From JBBIPZ01 sp037442505 [NCBI: Deltaproteobacteria bacterium] (GTDB lineage Bacteria; CALINM01): DNA of 64,000 nt. This document shows positions 63,152 to 64,000 of this stretch, one piece after another. The stretch covers positions 2,984 to 66,983 of the forward strand of contig JBBIPZ010000007.1 of the NCBI GenBank assembly GCA_037442505.1. The letters run 5' to 3'. Below the pieces are notes generated by a model that worked only from the letters and a program-made list of their open reading frames with translations, had not been told where the DNA came from and made no database searches. Numbering within the stretch: the first letter of the stretch is position 1; each line of letters begins with the position of its first letter. The translations under genes and the position numbers were made by a program.

Positions 63152-63712
63152 ATGTATTCAACAGCAGATTTTAGAAAAGGCTTAAAGATAGTGTTTAATA
63201 ATGAGCCTTACGAAATTATTGATTTTCAACATGTTAAGATGGGGAGGGGTGGCGCCATCGTAAGAACAAAAATGAAAAGCTTGAAAACGGGATACGTTAT
63301 TGAAAATACTTTTAGGTCGGGTGAAAAGGTTGAAAAACCCGAACTTGAGGAACGTCCCATGCAGTATTTATATAAAACTGACGGAGGGCTTGTTTTTATG
63401 GACAACGAATCATTTGAACAGATTACAATTTCGGAAGATATGATTGGTGATGGTATAAATTATCTTGTAGAGAATATGAATGTAGATGTTAATTTTTATC
63501 ATGGAAAACCAATAGGTGTTGAAATACCAATGTTTGTTGAATTGAAAGTTGTGGAAACTGTTCCGGGAATTAAAGGGGATACTGCAAGTGGTGGCTCTAA
63601 GCCTGCAAAACTTGAGACAGGAGCAGTTATTCAGGTACCACTTTTCGTTAATGAAGGTGAAGTAATAAAAATCGACACAAGGACAGGCACATATCTTGAA
63701 AGAGTAAGATAA
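63152..63712 (+). CDS. efp: Translation elongation factor EF-P
   Basis: EF-P rescues ribosomes stalled on consecutive prolines. The 186 residues comprise a KOW-like domain I (1-62), OB domain II (about 65-125) and domain III (126-186; the signature GSKPAKLETGAVIQVPLFVNEGE). The tip loop is MGRGGA with Arg32 in place of the modifiable Lys (E. coli Lys34). This looks like the Thermus-type loop rather than the EarP-type SGRNAA loop, so its modification state is uncertain. ATG with AATGGAGG upstream. Confidence 0.96.
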   Translation: MYSTADFRKGLKIVFNNEPYEIIDFQHVKMGRGGAIVRTKMKSLKTGYVIENTFRSGEKVEKPELEERPMQYLYKTDGGLVFMDNESFEQITISEDMIGDGINYLVENMNVDVNFYHGKPIGVEIPMFVELKVVETVPGIKGDTASGGSKPAKLETGAVIQVPLFVNEGEVIKIDTRTGTYLERVR

Positions 63713-63724
63713 AAAGGGGGGGTA

Positions 63725-64000
63725 ATGGCTTTTGCCGATATTAAATATTCAAATAACCATATGTGGGTTAAATTCAAAAGGGATAGAGCCGTAATTGGTG
63801 TTACAGAAAATCTGTTAGAAGGTGTAAACGAAATTGTTCTTGTGTCACTTCCAAAAGCTGGAGAAGAGATTACTAAAGACGATCTATTTGGCACCCTTGA
63901 AACGGGTTCAGATATCATAGATTTAGTTGCTCCTTTAAGTGGTGAGGTTGTAAGGGTAAACAACCTTGTCCAAGAAGATCCAGAAGTGTTGCTTGAAGAT
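63725..64000 (+). CDS. GcvH-like protein without lipoyl lysine, 3' end outside window
   Basis: The first 92 residues fit the glycine cleavage H protein: IKYSNNHMWVKFKRDRAVIGVTE, LLEGVNEIVLVSLPKAGEEI and PLSGEVVRVNN. At the site where H proteins have ESVKA and the lipoylated Lys, this sequence has ETGSD, with Ser in place of Lys. So it cannot carry lipoate at the usual position. Either it is a structural/regulatory paralogue, or the true GcvH is elsewhere. A long GGGGGGG at 63715-63721 serves as Shine-Dalgarno, 3 nt before the ATG. It follows efp by 12 nt. Confidence 0.8.
   Translation, partial: MAFADIKYSNNHMWVKFKRDRAVIGVTENLLEGVNEIVLVSLPKAGEEITKDDLFGTLETGSDIIDLVAPLSGEVVRVNNLVQEDPEVLLED

Overview
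The window is about 64 kb of gene-dense, AT-rich bacterial chromosome (GC not computed; it reads as roughly one third G+C). Gene content suggests an anaerobic, respiratory, probably thermophilic Gram-negative bacterium: outer-membrane lipoproteins, type IV pilus genes, a periplasmic octaheme cytochrome c nitrite reductase, a monofunctional Ni-CO dehydrogenase with its ferredoxin and flavoprotein partners, and a kinase with a periplasmic c-heme motif. This combination and the low G+C fit the Deferribacterota (Calditerrivibrio/Deferribacter type). That placement is inference from gene content, not from a search.

Layout. 1-3.2 kb: regulatory/unknown genes (PATAN protein with a degenerate receiver, PHP hydrolase). 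3.3-8.4 kb: clpB (+), then cysE and a heme-motif histidine kinase (-). 8.4-15.2 kb: NhaD/CitM-type ion transporter with a kinase-like/BON protein, an orphan membrane-anchored binding protein, and a DUF4212 + Na+:solute symporter operon with its CBS/DUF294 regulator. 15.5-21.3 kb: pilD, nitroreductase, metallophosphoesterase, pilB-pilC-pseudopilin, PC4-like protein. 21.4-27.4 kb: biotin operon bioB-(PATAN/DnaJ/TPR gene)-bioF-bioA-bioD behind a BirA-type operator. 27.5-31.9 kb: CO dehydrogenase operon (flavoprotein-cooF-cooS-wrbA). 32-34.3 kb: OmpA-type lipoprotein, DMT transporter, a possible very short sRNA. 34.4-44.1 kb: housekeeping block (yjbQ-like, yqeY-like, dnaG, rpoD, hpf, rapZ, gyrA, TPR lipoprotein, rlmH). 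44.2-49.8 kb: accessory, partly decayed region (methyltransferase, multiply frameshifted spermidine-synthase-like pseudogene, ABC exporter/TPR cassette, methyltransferase remnant). 49.9-51.5 kb: octaheme nitrite reductase. 51.7-58.7 kb: B12/radical SAM protein, class II photolyase, copper ATPase, diguanylate cyclase. 58.7-64 kb: holA, leuB, tRNA-Phe, roadblock protein, aroQ, M24 peptidase, efp, and a gcvH-like gene cut by the window end.

The most general observation is architectural. Many first-in-operon genes (at 8333-, 13203-, 17609-, 27537+, 45054-, 46955+, 53270-, 53497+, 61296+) have no Shine-Dalgarno and carry a sigma70-type -10 box only 7-12 nt before the ATG. Their mRNAs should be leaderless or nearly so. 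Other genes (clpB, bioB, gyrA, copA, the cytochrome) have ordinary leaders with a strong SD. Other points of note: a GcvH-like protein lacking the lipoyl lysine, a CODH with a CX2C D-cluster motif, a putative Tyr-X-Cys cross-link in the nitrite reductase, a chaperone-like gene embedded in the biotin operon, and a roughly 49-nt promoter-C8-terminator transcription unit.
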